From Gammaproteobacteria bacterium (lineage in GTDB: Bacteria > Pseudomonadota > Gammaproteobacteria > GCA-001735895): 58,588 bases of DNA. The notes beneath the pieces are model-generated. The model ran no database searches. It was not told the DNA's origin and saw only the letters and a program-made list of their open reading frames with translations. Numbering within the stretch: position 1 is the stretch's first letter; the number at the start of each line of letters is the position of its first letter. The stretch is taken from assembly GCA_029862125.1 (NCBI GenBank), contig JAOTXY010000014.1, positions 1-58,588 of the forward strand, written 5' to 3'. The translations under genes and the position numbers were made by a program. Positions 8,239 through 16,267 of the stretch are shown here, one piece after another.

Positions 8239-9104
8239 AGCAGCTTGGAATCATGGTTTGTGTTTTCGCCGTGTTGTCCAGTTCTAGACTGGCCGCCGAG
8301 GAGTGGCTCGGATTGGATCAGGAGCTACCCGCACTGGTTGGAATCGACCTGGGCCGGGATGAAGAGGAAGACTCGACTGCTGCTTTTATGCTGGCCCTGC
8401 CGCTTGGCGACAGTGCAGGGTATTACGGGTACTACAGCAATACCGAGCTCTCCGACGGCGGACAGGAATTTGATAGCCTGGCGCTGGCGACAACGGTCTG
8501 GTTCCAGCTTTCGCAGCTGGTCGATCTCGAACTGGGGCATTTCTTCGAAGGCAACGATGGAGAGCTAGAAAAAGAAACCCTCGGCATAGCACTTGGTTTG
8601 AGCCAGGGGAACTGGAACTTTCGTGTGCAACTCGATGAAGGAGAGTTACTTATTTTCACGCGCGATGACGTTACCGATTTCCTGGATAGGTTTATTCCTG
8701 ACCGGTTTGATAGCGACGTATCAGGCTACGGCTTAACACTCGGCTGGCAGGCTGATCCCTGGTACTGGCAGGCGAGTTATCAACGTTTCGATTATGAGAC
8801 TGATTTAACTCCTTTGGACAGCAGCCGGTTCGCCCAGTTTATTGTCAAGTCGTCGGCGCTGGCACAGAGCTCATTGCTGATATCAGAGAGTACTTCATTG
8901 TTAGTGGGCCATGCCGATTACGATAACGACTACTCGATCTTGATTTACCAGGATCAATCAGCCATAGATCAGAGCAGAGCCGAAACCCTGGCCTTGAGCT
9001 GGCAGCACTGGGCCAATCCCCGATTTGGATACCTGCTTGTCGCATCCATGCCGGTGCCGGCAGATAGCGTTGGATTGACGCTGGGCCTGCGATGGGTGCT
9101 GTAG
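8235..9104 (+). CDS. Exported protein of unknown function, possibly an outer-membrane beta-barrel
   Basis: A 289-residue protein with a signal peptide (MKQLGIMVCVFAVLSSSRLA) and a mature part rich in alternating hydrophobic and polar residues and aromatic girdle-like positions (YGLTLGWQADPWYWQASY, and the C-terminal VGLTLGLRWVL). This suggests a small beta-barrel, though the last residue is Leu rather than the usual Phe/Trp. I do not recognise a named family. Its start overlaps the DUF3106 stop (ATGA) and its stop lies 4 nt before the sigma factor, so it is part of the same transcription unit and may be an envelope component linked to the sigma factor. Confidence 0.7.
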   Translation: MKQLGIMVCVFAVLSSSRLAAEEWLGLDQELPALVGIDLGRDEEEDSTAAFMLALPLGDSAGYYGYYSNTELSDGGQEFDSLALATTVWFQLSQLVDLELGHFFEGNDGELEKETLGIALGLSQGNWNFRVQLDEGELLIFTRDDVTDFLDRFIPDRFDSDVSGYGLTLGWQADPWYWQASYQRFDYETDLTPLDSSRFAQFIVKSSALAQSSLLISESTSLLVGHADYDNDYSILIYQDQSAIDQSRAETLALSWQHWANPRFGYLLVASMPVPADSVGLTLGLRWVL

Positions 9105-9108
9105 AACT

Positions 9109-9630
9109 ATGGACCCGCAAATCCGACAGCAGATGGATACGTTTTTTCGTGGCTCGGAACACAAGGCTTACTTAATGGCGATGACACTGACCCATAATCA
9201 TCATGATGCGCTCGAACTGGTTCAGGATAGTATGCTGAAACTGGTGCAGAAATATTATAACCGTGAGCCCGAAGAGTGGGGCCCATTGTTTTATCGTATT
9301 TTGCAAAACGGGATAAGGGATTGGTTCAGGAAACAAAAATTTCGCCAGATTTTACACGGGCTAATGCCCTGGCAAGTTGACTCGGAGAGCGAAAAGACCG
9401 AGCCTTCGGCTGAAACCCGGGTCTTGATTGACGACGAGATTGTCCGCGTATTCAAGGCATTGCAGCAATTGCCATTACGACAGCAACAAACTTTTTTAAT
9501 GCGCGCCTGGCAGGAATTCAGTACCCGCGAAACCGCCTTCGCGCTTTCGATTTCCGAGAATAGTGTTAAAACTCATTATGCGCGTGCAACGCATCAACTC
9601 CGACAATTACTGGGAGATGAAGATGGATAA
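9109..9630 (+). CDS. ECF-type RNA polymerase sigma factor
   Basis: A 173-residue sigma70-family protein. Region 2 covers about residues 20-85 (ALELVQDSMLKLVQKYY, ILQNGIRDWFRKQKF) and region 4 about 118-170 (LPLRQQQTFLMRAWQEFST, then SISENSVKTHYARATHQL as the helix-turn-helix). It lacks regions 1 and 3, as in ECF factors. No zinc-finger anti-sigma gene is adjacent. The next gene, overlapping its end, encodes a single-span membrane protein that could serve that role (inference). It is the only transcription factor in this cluster and is likely to direct part or all of it. Confidence 0.92.
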   Translation: MDPQIRQQMDTFFRGSEHKAYLMAMTLTHNHHDALELVQDSMLKLVQKYYNREPEEWGPLFYRILQNGIRDWFRKQKFRQILHGLMPWQVDSESEKTEPSAETRVLIDDEIVRVFKALQQLPLRQQQTFLMRAWQEFSTRETAFALSISENSVKTHYARATHQLRQLLGDEDG

Positions 9631-9964
9631 AGACAGACAGTTTCAAAGCAAGGTTAAAAAAACACTCGAGCGCCAGACGCTCGATGACGAGACCAGAAAT
9701 GCTCTGCACAAGGCAAGATTGTCGGCTCTCGACGATGGCACTCGCAGATCATTTTCCGGTTGGTTACCCGCGACAGCGCTAGCGGGAATCGCACTGGTTG
9801 TGGTCGGTGCCGTTCTGTATCGAGGTGTCACCGAGGTGACCCTTCCAGGGATTGCAACCGATGAAATTGCGATCATCGCCAGCGAAGATGATCTCGAACT
9901 GTTTGAAGAGCTCGAGTTTTACGTCTGGTTTGACCAGGATATCTCGCCCGACACTCAAGGCTGA
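9623..9964 (+). CDS. DUF3619-like single-span membrane protein, candidate anti-sigma partner
   Basis: A 114-residue protein. Residues of about 1-45 are charged and helical (the expected cytoplasmic part), 47-67 form one transmembrane helix (ATALAGIALVVVGAVLY), and the acidic tail ends with ELFEELEFYVWF, resembling the end of DUF3619 proteins. The start at 9623 has GGAG 6 nt upstream and overlaps the sigma-factor stop by 8 nt; an in-frame ATG at 9617 is possible. The layout of N-terminal cytoplasmic domain, one helix and outer tail, plus overlap with an ECF sigma gene, fits an anti-sigma factor, but no zinc-binding anti-sigma motif is present. Confidence 0.75.
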   Translation: MDKDRQFQSKVKKTLERQTLDDETRNALHKARLSALDDGTRRSFSGWLPATALAGIALVVVGAVLYRGVTEVTLPGIATDEIAIIASEDDLELFEELEFYVWFDQDISPDTQG

Positions 9965-10110
9965 TTTTTTCTGCTGCTTTTGCCTGGTTCCTCGCTAAAA
10001 AATTTTTGTGCCTTACTATCCATCCATCACGGATAGACTTATCAGTAAAGAATCCCTATTCTTCAACCGGTTACCTGGACCCGGTGGTCTGGGCAATCAC
10101 GAGAGTTATT

Positions 10111-10536
10111 ATGCGATTCGCAGAAATCTTGTTGCGGCTGGGTTGCAATCTGGTCGGGTGGATGATCATTTACAGTCACTGTATCTGGCTGGCGGTAATT
10201 CCACAGATTGGTTGCGGCCCTGATGGCGATGAAATTTTTCGTTTGTCGTTGGGTTTTAGCCCGATAGCAATCGGCGCTGCCCTGCTACTCGGGCTCGCGC
10301 ATAAGTTACCCACGGTCGTTGGTTACCTGAAATGGTTGGCATTACCGCTAATTTTACTGGTGCCGCTAACGGTCAGCCCGATTCTGGCTGCACTGGAAAC
10401 AACAACATTCGGGTCGATGGGATTTTGCGAATCGATTGCTGCGAGCGGTTGGCAACGTGCCTGGGCGCCGGTACAGATTGTGACCCTCTTCATCATCGTA
10501 GCCGCATCGATTCTATTTGTTGCAAAACGCAACTAA
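10111..10536 (+). CDS. Small multi-span membrane protein of unknown function
   Basis: A 141-residue hydrophobic protein with about four predicted membrane helices (near residues 5-30, 42-62, 68-92 and 115-138). The frame is open further upstream, but I chose the ATG at 10111 because GAGAG lies just before it and the protein then starts directly with a membrane segment. It has scattered cysteines (residues 12, 24, 34 and one in GSMGFCESIA). I do not recognise a family. It stands alone between the sigma-factor cluster and mscL. Confidence 0.55.
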   Translation: MRFAEILLRLGCNLVGWMIIYSHCIWLAVIPQIGCGPDGDEIFRLSLGFSPIAIGAALLLGLAHKLPTVVGYLKWLALPLILLVPLTVSPILAALETTTFGSMGFCESIAASGWQRAWAPVQIVTLFIIVAASILFVAKRN

Positions 10537-10657
10537 TTGTTGGATCATTGCGCGCGCAAAATAAATTGCGTTAATGAACACTAAAAATGAGACCCAATCA
10601 GGGCTCTCGATAAAAGTGGCACCAGCCACGAATAACATTCCATAGGGGAAAAATATT

Positions 10658-11065
10658 ATGAGTATGATGAGTGAATTTAAAGATTTTGCCATGCGCGGTA
10701 ACGTGGTCGATATGGCCGTCGGTATCGTCATCGGCGGCGCCTTCGGCAAAATCGTGTCGTCATTTGTTGCCGATGTGCTGATGCCACCCATTGGCTTGTT
10801 GATGGGCGGTGTAAATTTTAGTGACCTGGCAATCATGTTAAAGGACGCCGTTGGTGAAACGGCTCCGGTGATGATCAAGTACGGATCCTTTATTCAGACG
10901 GTTGTCGACTTCGTCATTATCGCGTTCGCGATCTTCCTCGTCGTCAAGGCGATGAATTCGATGAAAAAAGAAGAGCCCGCACCCGAGCCCGAGCCCGAAC
11001 CCGAACCAGCTCCCAGCAACGAAGAAGTCCTGCTGGGCGAGATCCGCGACCTGCTGAGAAGGTAA
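10658..11065 (+). CDS. mscL: Large-conductance mechanosensitive channel
   Basis: A 135-residue inner-membrane channel that opens under membrane tension to release solutes on osmotic downshock. It has the MscL N-terminus ([20 protein letters not shown]), the first pore helix with [19 protein letters not shown], and a second helix ending at about residue 105. The tail [14 protein letters not shown] is the conserved cytoplasmic helix bundle. The linker before that tail is an uninterrupted Pro-Glu repeat (about residues 108-122), an unusual variant of the normally charged linker. AGGGG lies upstream of the start and a perfect hairpin follows the stop. Confidence 0.97.
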   Translation: MSMMSEFKDFAMRGNVVDMAVGIVIGGAFGKIVSSFVADVLMPPIGLLMGGVNFSDLAIMLKDAVGETAPVMIKYGSFIQTVVDFVIIAFAIFLVVKAMNSMKKEEPAPEPEPEPEPAPSNEEVLLGEIRDLLRR

Positions 11066-11079
11066 ATTTCGAGGACATA

Positions 11080-11114
11080 CTCGAGCCACCGGTGCCCTGC
11101 CCTGGTGGCTCGAG
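11080..11114 (+). terminator. Hairpin terminator after mscL
   Basis: CTCGAGCCACC 11080-11090 pairs perfectly with GGTGGCTCGAG 11104-11114 around a 13-nt loop, 15 nt after the mscL stop. No long T tract follows, so termination efficiency is uncertain, but the 11-bp GC-rich stem and its location fit a transcription end. Confidence 0.65.
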
Positions 11115-11208
11115 ACCCACTTCACTTGATCTTCCCCGGCTAATTTAGCCTGGGTCATGATATTCTGCGCCAACCAATAACGACAGGATGTAGAATCAGC
11201 ACAAAGCG

Positions 11209-12762
11209 ATGCGCTATAGAGTTCTGACCGCCGAAGTCGCACACGAAACCAATACCTTCAGTCGTATTGCAACCGACGAGCAGGCGTTTCGCAATGGCCA
11301 TTTCCTGCTCACGCACAAAACCTTACGCCTCGTTCCAAACGCCGAGCAGTTGTTTCGCAACGACCTTTTCCTGCTCGACCAGGATGCAATAGCGGCACGC
11401 GGCAGCCACAACACGGAGCTCGCCGGATTCCTTGATATCGGCAGAAAGTATAGCTGGCAGCTCGACCACATACTCAGTGCCAACGCCGGTCCCTCCGGCA
11501 AGGTGACTACCGCGGCCTTTGACTGGCTGGTTGACCCTGTCGTCGCCGCATTGGAGTCCAATCGATATGACGGCATATTGCTGGGACTGCACGGCGCGAT
11601 GGTCACCGATTTTTGCGAGGATGGCGAAGGCGAATTGCTGCAGCGCCTGCGTGAGGTCGTGGGTGCAAAGATTCCGATTGCGATCACGCTCGATCTTCAT
11701 GCCAACGTCACCGAGAAGATGTGCGACCTTGCCAACATTATCGTTTCTTATAAAACCTATCCCCACATTGACATGCGCGACTGCGCGCGCCAGGCCGGTG
11801 AAATCCTGCAGCGCAGCCTCACCGGCGAAATCAGTCCGCGCACTATTCGCGTCCACCGTCCAATGCTCGAAGAGGTCAATGGCGGGCGTACTGACGTGGG
11901 CCCGATGATCGAGCGGGTCGAAGCTGCAAAAGCCTGGGAGCTTCGCCCGGATGCCTATGCCGTCAGCATCAACGCTGGTTTTGCCAGTGCCGATATCGTC
12001 GAGGTCGGTCCCACGGTGCTGGTTACCGCGGAGGGCGACATGGATGCGCACCGGGCTTTTGCCGAGAGCCTTGCCGATGATATCTGGAAGCGCCGTCACG
12101 AAGTATTAAACCACTATCTCGATGTCGACTCGGCCGCGGCTATCGCACGGCAATTCAGCTCGGCCGAGGGACCGCTGGTGATCGCAGATTACGCCGACAA
12201 CCCGGGTGGTGGTGGCTATGGAGATTCCACCAACTTGCTGTGCGCCCTTCTCGACGCCGGCGTGAACGATGCCTGTTTCGGTCCAATGGTCGATGGCGCA
12301 ACCGTTAAGCAACTTTACCAGCACGAGATCGGGGCAACAATCCCGGTCAAACTGGGTGGCAAAACCGATCCCGCGTTCGGTGGCGGACCACTTGATCTGA
12401 CCGTCGAATTGGTAAGCAAGAGTGACGGAAGCTATACCGGCGGTGGCGAAATGATCGGTGGGCTGCAACACAGTTTCGGCCCGACAGTCGTGGTTCGTGC
12501 TGGGGGTATTGAAATTTTAATTACCACGATTGCCCAACAAATGCTGGATCTGCAACAATTCAAGAGTTTCGGGATTATCCCGGAAGCAAAAAAAATCATC
12601 GCACTCAAATCGATGCAGCACTTCCGCGCTGATTTCGAGCCTATTGCAGGCCAGGTAATCGTCTGCGACAGCGGCGCGCTGTGCACGCCCGACTACCAGC
12701 GACTCGAGTATCGTAATGTAAGGCGACCGATATTTCCGCTGGATCAGAATTTCGAAATTTAG
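11209..12762 (+). CDS. M81 family metallohydrolase (MlrC-like)
   Basis: A 517-residue protein with the MlrC N-terminal signature (VLTAEVAHETNTFSR), the LDLHANVTEKMCDLANIIVSYKTYPHID region carrying metal-binding residues, and the C-terminal domain with ADYADNPGGGGYGDST. MlrC acts on linearised microcystin in Sphingomonas. Most bacterial relatives occur in genomes without microcystin degradation and probably cleave other amide-containing metabolites, so the substrate is left open. No mlrA, mlrB or mlrD is present nearby. It is a single-gene unit after the mscL hairpin. Confidence 0.88.
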   Translation: MRYRVLTAEVAHETNTFSRIATDEQAFRNGHFLLTHKTLRLVPNAEQLFRNDLFLLDQDAIAARGSHNTELAGFLDIGRKYSWQLDHILSANAGPSGKVTTAAFDWLVDPVVAALESNRYDGILLGLHGAMVTDFCEDGEGELLQRLREVVGAKIPIAITLDLHANVTEKMCDLANIIVSYKTYPHIDMRDCARQAGEILQRSLTGEISPRTIRVHRPMLEEVNGGRTDVGPMIERVEAAKAWELRPDAYAVSINAGFASADIVEVGPTVLVTAEGDMDAHRAFAESLADDIWKRRHEVLNHYLDVDSAAAIARQFSSAEGPLVIADYADNPGGGGYGDSTNLLCALLDAGVNDACFGPMVDGATVKQLYQHEIGATIPVKLGGKTDPAFGGGPLDLTVELVSKSDGSYTGGGEMIGGLQHSFGPTVVVRAGGIEILITTIAQQMLDLQQFKSFGIIPEAKKIIALKSMQHFRADFEPIAGQVIVCDSGALCTPDYQRLEYRNVRRPIFPLDQNFEI

Positions 12763-12839
12763 CTGTGCCAGGTGTAGCGGTAAATTTGTGCCAAAGTAGC
12801 CGATTTCTCATCAGAATATACTCGCAGGCCGCAGGGACT

Positions 12840-12866
12840 GTTTACAGTAAACTGGCTCTGTATAAT
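12840..12866 (+). promoter_or_regulatory. Promoter with palindrome before the thioesterase gene
   Basis: A perfect -10 hexamer TATAAT lies at 12861-12866, placing transcription start about 26 nt before the gene. The -35 region is poor, but a near-perfect palindrome GTTTAC-A-GTAAAC occupies 12840-12852 at that place, so a regulator may bind over it. The -10 is seen directly; control by a regulator is inference. Confidence 0.45.
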
Positions 12867-12898
12867 GCTTACTTCGACCATTTTCAGACGAGCAGACC

Positions 12899-13288
12899 AT
12901 GTCCAAAAAACCCACCGGCGAACTGACCACCCGCCTCGTCGCGATGCCAGCCGACTGCAACCCTGCCGGGGATATTTTCGGCGGCTGGGTATTGTCGCAA
13001 ATGGATATTGCCGCGGGAATCAGCGCCAGCGAACGTGCACAGTGTCGCACCGTAACCGTGTCGCTTGATGGGATGCACTTTATTCGTCCGGTCAAGATCG
13101 GCGATGTGCTCTGCGTTTACACCGAAATCCAGGGCGTCGGCCATACCTCGATCGATATTCACGTCGAGGCCTGGGTGCAACGCGATCGATCACGCAACAC
13201 GGTCAAGGTGACCGAGGCCAGGTTCAGATTTGTCGCGCTCGGCGTGGACGGCCGGCCACGCCCGGTCCCGGGTGGCGATAAAGATTAA
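12899..13288 (+). CDS. yciA: Acyl-CoA thioesterase, YciA type
   Basis: A 129-residue hot-dog-fold hydrolase that cleaves acyl-CoA to free acid and CoA in the cytoplasm. The N-terminal half has the family pattern RLVAMPADCNPAGDIFGGWV followed by LSQMDIAAG, with the conserved Asn/Asp used in catalysis. The second half holds the MHFIRPVKIGDVL strand. Length matches YciA-type hexameric thioesterases. It is a single gene with its own promoter, followed by a palindromic repeat and a convergent dioxygenase gene. Confidence 0.9.
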   Translation: MSKKPTGELTTRLVAMPADCNPAGDIFGGWVLSQMDIAAGISASERAQCRTVTVSLDGMHFIRPVKIGDVLCVYTEIQGVGHTSIDIHVEAWVQRDRSRNTVKVTEARFRFVALGVDGRPRPVPGGDKD

Positions 13289-13304
13289 CAATTAATGGAT
13301 TAAT

Positions 13305-13353
13305 GGGGACAGTACACTTAATTCGCCAACGATGAATTAAGTATACTGTCCCC
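13305..13353. repeat. Near-perfect 20-bp inverted repeat, REP/RAYT-like
   Basis: GGGGACAGTACACTTAATTC at 13305-13324 is the inverse of GAATTAAGTATACTGTCCCC at 13334-13353 with one mismatch and a 9-nt centre. GGGGACAGTATACTTAATT-type sequences are, from memory, common next to REP-associated tyrosine transposase genes in Proteobacteria. No transposase gene is present here, so this looks like an isolated non-autonomous copy. It lies between two convergent genes and could also end transcription from both sides. Confidence 0.75.
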
Positions 13354-13357
13354 TGGT

Positions 13358-14221
13358 TTAGTTCACGCTTTCGGCAATCGACGGGCAGCAGCCTCGTACC
13401 CGGGTCTGATGCATTCGCCTGCGGTACTTATCAGCATCGTAACCGCAGCCACGGTGTAGAATGCATCGATTATCCCAGATCATGAAATCGCCGACCCGCC
13501 AGCGATGGCGATACACTGACTCGGGACGCGTTACCTCGGCAATGAGTCGCTTAATCAGCGGTCGCGCCTGCTCCGGCGGTATTCCTTCGATCTCCTTGAC
13601 ATGGGAACCGACGAAAATATTACGCTCACCTGTGACCGGGTTCTGTCGCACCAGTCGCTGGCGTACTGGATGCATGTAGGTTCTCTGATTCTCGGTTACC
13701 GCGTCTTCGCCAACCTTGGTGCGTGAAAATATGTAATCGTGGATGCCGACCATGTCCTCGATTTGCCGTTGGGTGGTTTGATCAAGACGTTGGTAGGCTG
13801 CACGCGCGCTGGCAAACTCGGTTTCACCGGCCACATCGGGTACCTCGTAAGCACACAGCATCGAGTACATCGCCGGTATTTCTCGAAACGAACTGTCCGA
13901 GTGCCACATTTCGTTACCGGTCGAGGCCTTGATCTGGCGCGCCGATACCTTGTTGCCATCGTCATCGATATTACCCACCCTTCCGATGTAGGTGACTTCG
14001 CCACGGCTGTAATAACTGACGTGCTCTTCTTCAAGTTGACCGAAACGTCGCGTGAACTCCAGGTGCGCGGCGTCATTCATGTGCTGGTCTTCAAACAGCA
14101 GGATCGAATAGCGATTGATCGCCTCGTCGATTTGGGCAAACCTGGCATCGTCGAGAGGCTGGGATAGGTCGACCCCCGAGATACGGGCACCAAACTCCGG
14201 ATGGATGGGATCGATGTTCAT
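13358..14221 (-). CDS. TauD/TfdA-family 2-oxoglutarate-dependent dioxygenase
   Basis: A 287-residue non-haem iron oxygenase. The iron ligands are visible as His107 and Asp109 (EMWHSDSSF) and the distal His256 (CILHRGCGYD), with the 2-oxoglutarate-binding Arg274/Arg276 in MHQTRVRG. Members hydroxylate substrates such as taurine, sulfonates, phenoxyacetates or amino-acid derivatives, with decarboxylation of 2-oxoglutarate. It is the last gene after a complete ABC importer on the same strand, 37 nt after the ATPase stop, so it probably acts on the imported compound (inference). Confidence 0.93.
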   Translation of the reverse strand: MNIDPIHPEFGARISGVDLSQPLDDARFAQIDEAINRYSILLFEDQHMNDAAHLEFTRRFGQLEEEHVSYYSRGEVTYIGRVGNIDDDGNKVSARQIKASTGNEMWHSDSSFREIPAMYSMLCAYEVPDVAGETEFASARAAYQRLDQTTQRQIEDMVGIHDYIFSRTKVGEDAVTENQRTYMHPVRQRLVRQNPVTGERNIFVGSHVKEIEGIPPEQARPLIKRLIAEVTRPESVYRHRWRVGDFMIWDNRCILHRGCGYDADKYRRRMHQTRVRGCCPSIAESVN

Positions 14222-14258
14222 GCTGCAACAGCGGGCTAAAAAAACATCCCTTATGGAA

Positions 14259-15263
14259 TCAGGTACCGAACTCTGCGCTCAGCTCTTCCGAAAAATGGCA
14301 GGCAACATGATGTCCACTGCTCATCTCTCGCCATTCGGGCACCTCGGTGCGGCAACGCTCCTGCGCGTGCGGGCAGCGCGTATTGAAGCGGCATCCCGGT
14401 GGTGGGTTAATCGGGCTTGGAATTTCTCCTTCGAGCTTTTGCGCATGTCCGCGAACGTCGGGATCGAGCGACGGGATTGCCGACAACAGAGCACGCGTGT
14501 AAGGATGCGCGGTTTCTGAAAACAATTTATGCGTCGGCGCCGCTTCGACGATTTGCCCGAGGTACATGACCGCGACGAAGTTACAGGTGTGTGCGATGAC
14601 GCTCAGGTCATGACTGATAAACAGGAAGGTGATACCACTTTCCTCCTGTATTGAATTCAGCAGGTTCAGTACGTCGGCCTGGATCGACACGTCCAGCGCG
14701 GCGACGCTTTCGTCGGCGACGATAAACTTGGGATCCGATACCAGTGCACGGGCAATCGAGATACGCTGGCGCTGGCCACCGGAAAATGCGTGCGGGAATC
14801 GCCGCAGGTGTTCGAGGTTGAGTCGGCACTTGGCCGCGATTTCACGTACTTTTTCGTCGGTTTCAGCCCGGCTCGAAGTTATTCCCATGACTTCGAGCGG
14901 TTCGGCGATGATGTCCCGCACCGTCATCCTCGGGCTAAGCGCGGCGTAGGGGTCCTGGAAAATCAATTGCGCGCGCTTGCGGTATTCCTTGAGCTCAAGA
15001 CCCTTCAACGAGCCGAGGTCATAGGTGACGTCGGTGTCTGAATAGGTTATTTCTCCAAGGCTGATCGGTGCCGCCTTGAGCATCGCTCGACCGAGCGTGG
15101 TTTTACCCGAGCCCGATTCACCCACCAGCCCGAAGAAACTGCCCTTTTCGATTTCGATATTGATTCCTTCGCAGGCACGCACCACCGGGCGTTCGCCGAA
15201 TCCCAGCCTGCGCAACGGGAAGTGCACCGACAGATTGCGAGCCTCGATCAACACGTCACTCAT
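14259..15263 (-). CDS. ABC transporter ATP-binding protein (OppF/DppF type)
   Basis: A 334-residue cytoplasmic ATPase powering peptide/nickel-class uptake. It has Walker A (GESGSGKTT), the ABC signature (FSGGQRQRISIARAL), Walker B (FIVADESVAALD) and the C-terminal oligopeptide-transporter extension with a Cys cluster (CRFNTRCPHAQERC), which in this family can carry a cluster or metal. Its start overlaps the stop of the partner ATPase gene (ATGA). Second of the usual pair of ATPases. Confidence 0.95.
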   Translation of the reverse strand: MSDVLIEARNLSVHFPLRRLGFGERPVVRACEGINIEIEKGSFFGLVGESGSGKTTLGRAMLKAAPISLGEITYSDTDVTYDLGSLKGLELKEYRKRAQLIFQDPYAALSPRMTVRDIIAEPLEVMGITSSRAETDEKVREIAAKCRLNLEHLRRFPHAFSGGQRQRISIARALVSDPKFIVADESVAALDVSIQADVLNLLNSIQEESGITFLFISHDLSVIAHTCNFVAVMYLGQIVEAAPTHKLFSETAHPYTRALLSAIPSLDPDVRGHAQKLEGEIPSPINPPPGCRFNTRCPHAQERCRTEVPEWREMSSGHHVACHFSEELSAEFGT

Positions 15264-16267
15264 GATTGCTCCCCTTGTGTCGCCAGGTGGCAGGCTACCT
15301 GGTGATTGGCGCTATCGCTCGAGTAAACCGGAATTTCGGTGCGGCATTTTTCAGCAATTGCACCGGATTCGACGCAGCGCGTGTGGAACACGCAGCCCGA
15401 GGGACGGTCCAGCGGCGAAGGGATGTCGCCCGGCACCGGAGTTAGCGGCGCCTCGAGATCATCCAGCTTGGGTAATGAATTTAACAGGCCGCGCGTGTAG
15501 GGATGTGCCGGCGAATTGATGACCTGGCGCACAGTTCCGGTTTCGACCAGGTTGCCGAGATACATGACCGCGACCCGGTCCACGGTTTGCGCAATGACGC
15601 CGAGATCGTGGGTAATAAACAGGATCGACATGTGAAATTCATCGACCAGGTCTTTCATCAATTCGATGACCTGGGCCTGTATGGTGACATCGAGCGCGGT
15701 CGTCGGTTCGTCAGCGATCAGCAGCCTGGGCTTGGTCGACAGCGCCATTGCGATCATTGCACGTTGGCGCATACCACCGGAAAACTCGAAAGCATACTGG
15801 CCGAAGCGCTGCGCCGGCTCCGGAATACCGACGCGGGTCAGCATTTCGATCGAGATATCTTTGGCCTGGGCCGGGGTCATATCCGAATGGATTAACAATT
15901 GTTCGACCATTTGATCACCGATGGTTATCGCCGGGGCAAAACTGGCCATCGGTTCCTGGAAGATCATCGAGATCGCGCCACCGCGAATGATCATCTGATC
16001 CTGCGGTCGTTTCAACGACAGCACCTCGATATCTTCGCCATCGAGGTTCAGCGTAATATGGCTGTTGTCATCGTAAACCGAATTCTCGGCGTTGAGCATC
16101 ATCAATGCCTTGGCGGTCACCGATTTGCCGGAACCACTTTCACCCACCAGCCCGAGCACTTCGCCTGGTGCGATATCGAAGGAAACATTGTTGACCGCGG
16201 TGACGAGGCCTTCATCGGTCTTGAAGCGCAGGGTTAGATCTTTTACGGAAATCAGCGGACTCGTCAT
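15260..16267 (-). CDS. ABC transporter ATP-binding protein (OppD/DppD type)
   Basis: A 335-residue ATPase, first of the pair. It has Walker A (GESGSGKSVTA), the signature FSGGMRQRAMIAMAL, Walker B (LLIADEPTTALD) and the C-terminal Cys-containing extension (CVFHTRCVESGAIAEKC). It overlaps both neighbours by 4 nt (ATGA junctions), showing tight translational coupling from the permease to the second ATPase. Confidence 0.95.
   Translation of the reverse strand: MTSPLISVKDLTLRFKTDEGLVTAVNNVSFDIAPGEVLGLVGESGSGKSVTAKALMMLNAENSVYDDNSHITLNLDGEDIEVLSLKRPQDQMIIRGGAISMIFQEPMASFAPAITIGDQMVEQLLIHSDMTPAQAKDISIEMLTRVGIPEPAQRFGQYAFEFSGGMRQRAMIAMALSTKPRLLIADEPTTALDVTIQAQVIELMKDLVDEFHMSILFITHDLGVIAQTVDRVAVMYLGNLVETGTVRQVINSPAHPYTRGLLNSLPKLDDLEAPLTPVPGDIPSPLDRPSGCVFHTRCVESGAIAEKCRTEIPVYSSDSANHQVACHLATQGEQS

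Noticed and set aside
10616..10629. GTGGC/GCCAC hairpin before mscL
   Set aside because: A 5-bp stem is expected by chance in a stretch of this length and has no other support.
11209..12762. Microcystin degradation pathway
   Set aside because: Only the MlrC-like hydrolase is present; without mlrA, mlrB or mlrD the pathway name is not justified.
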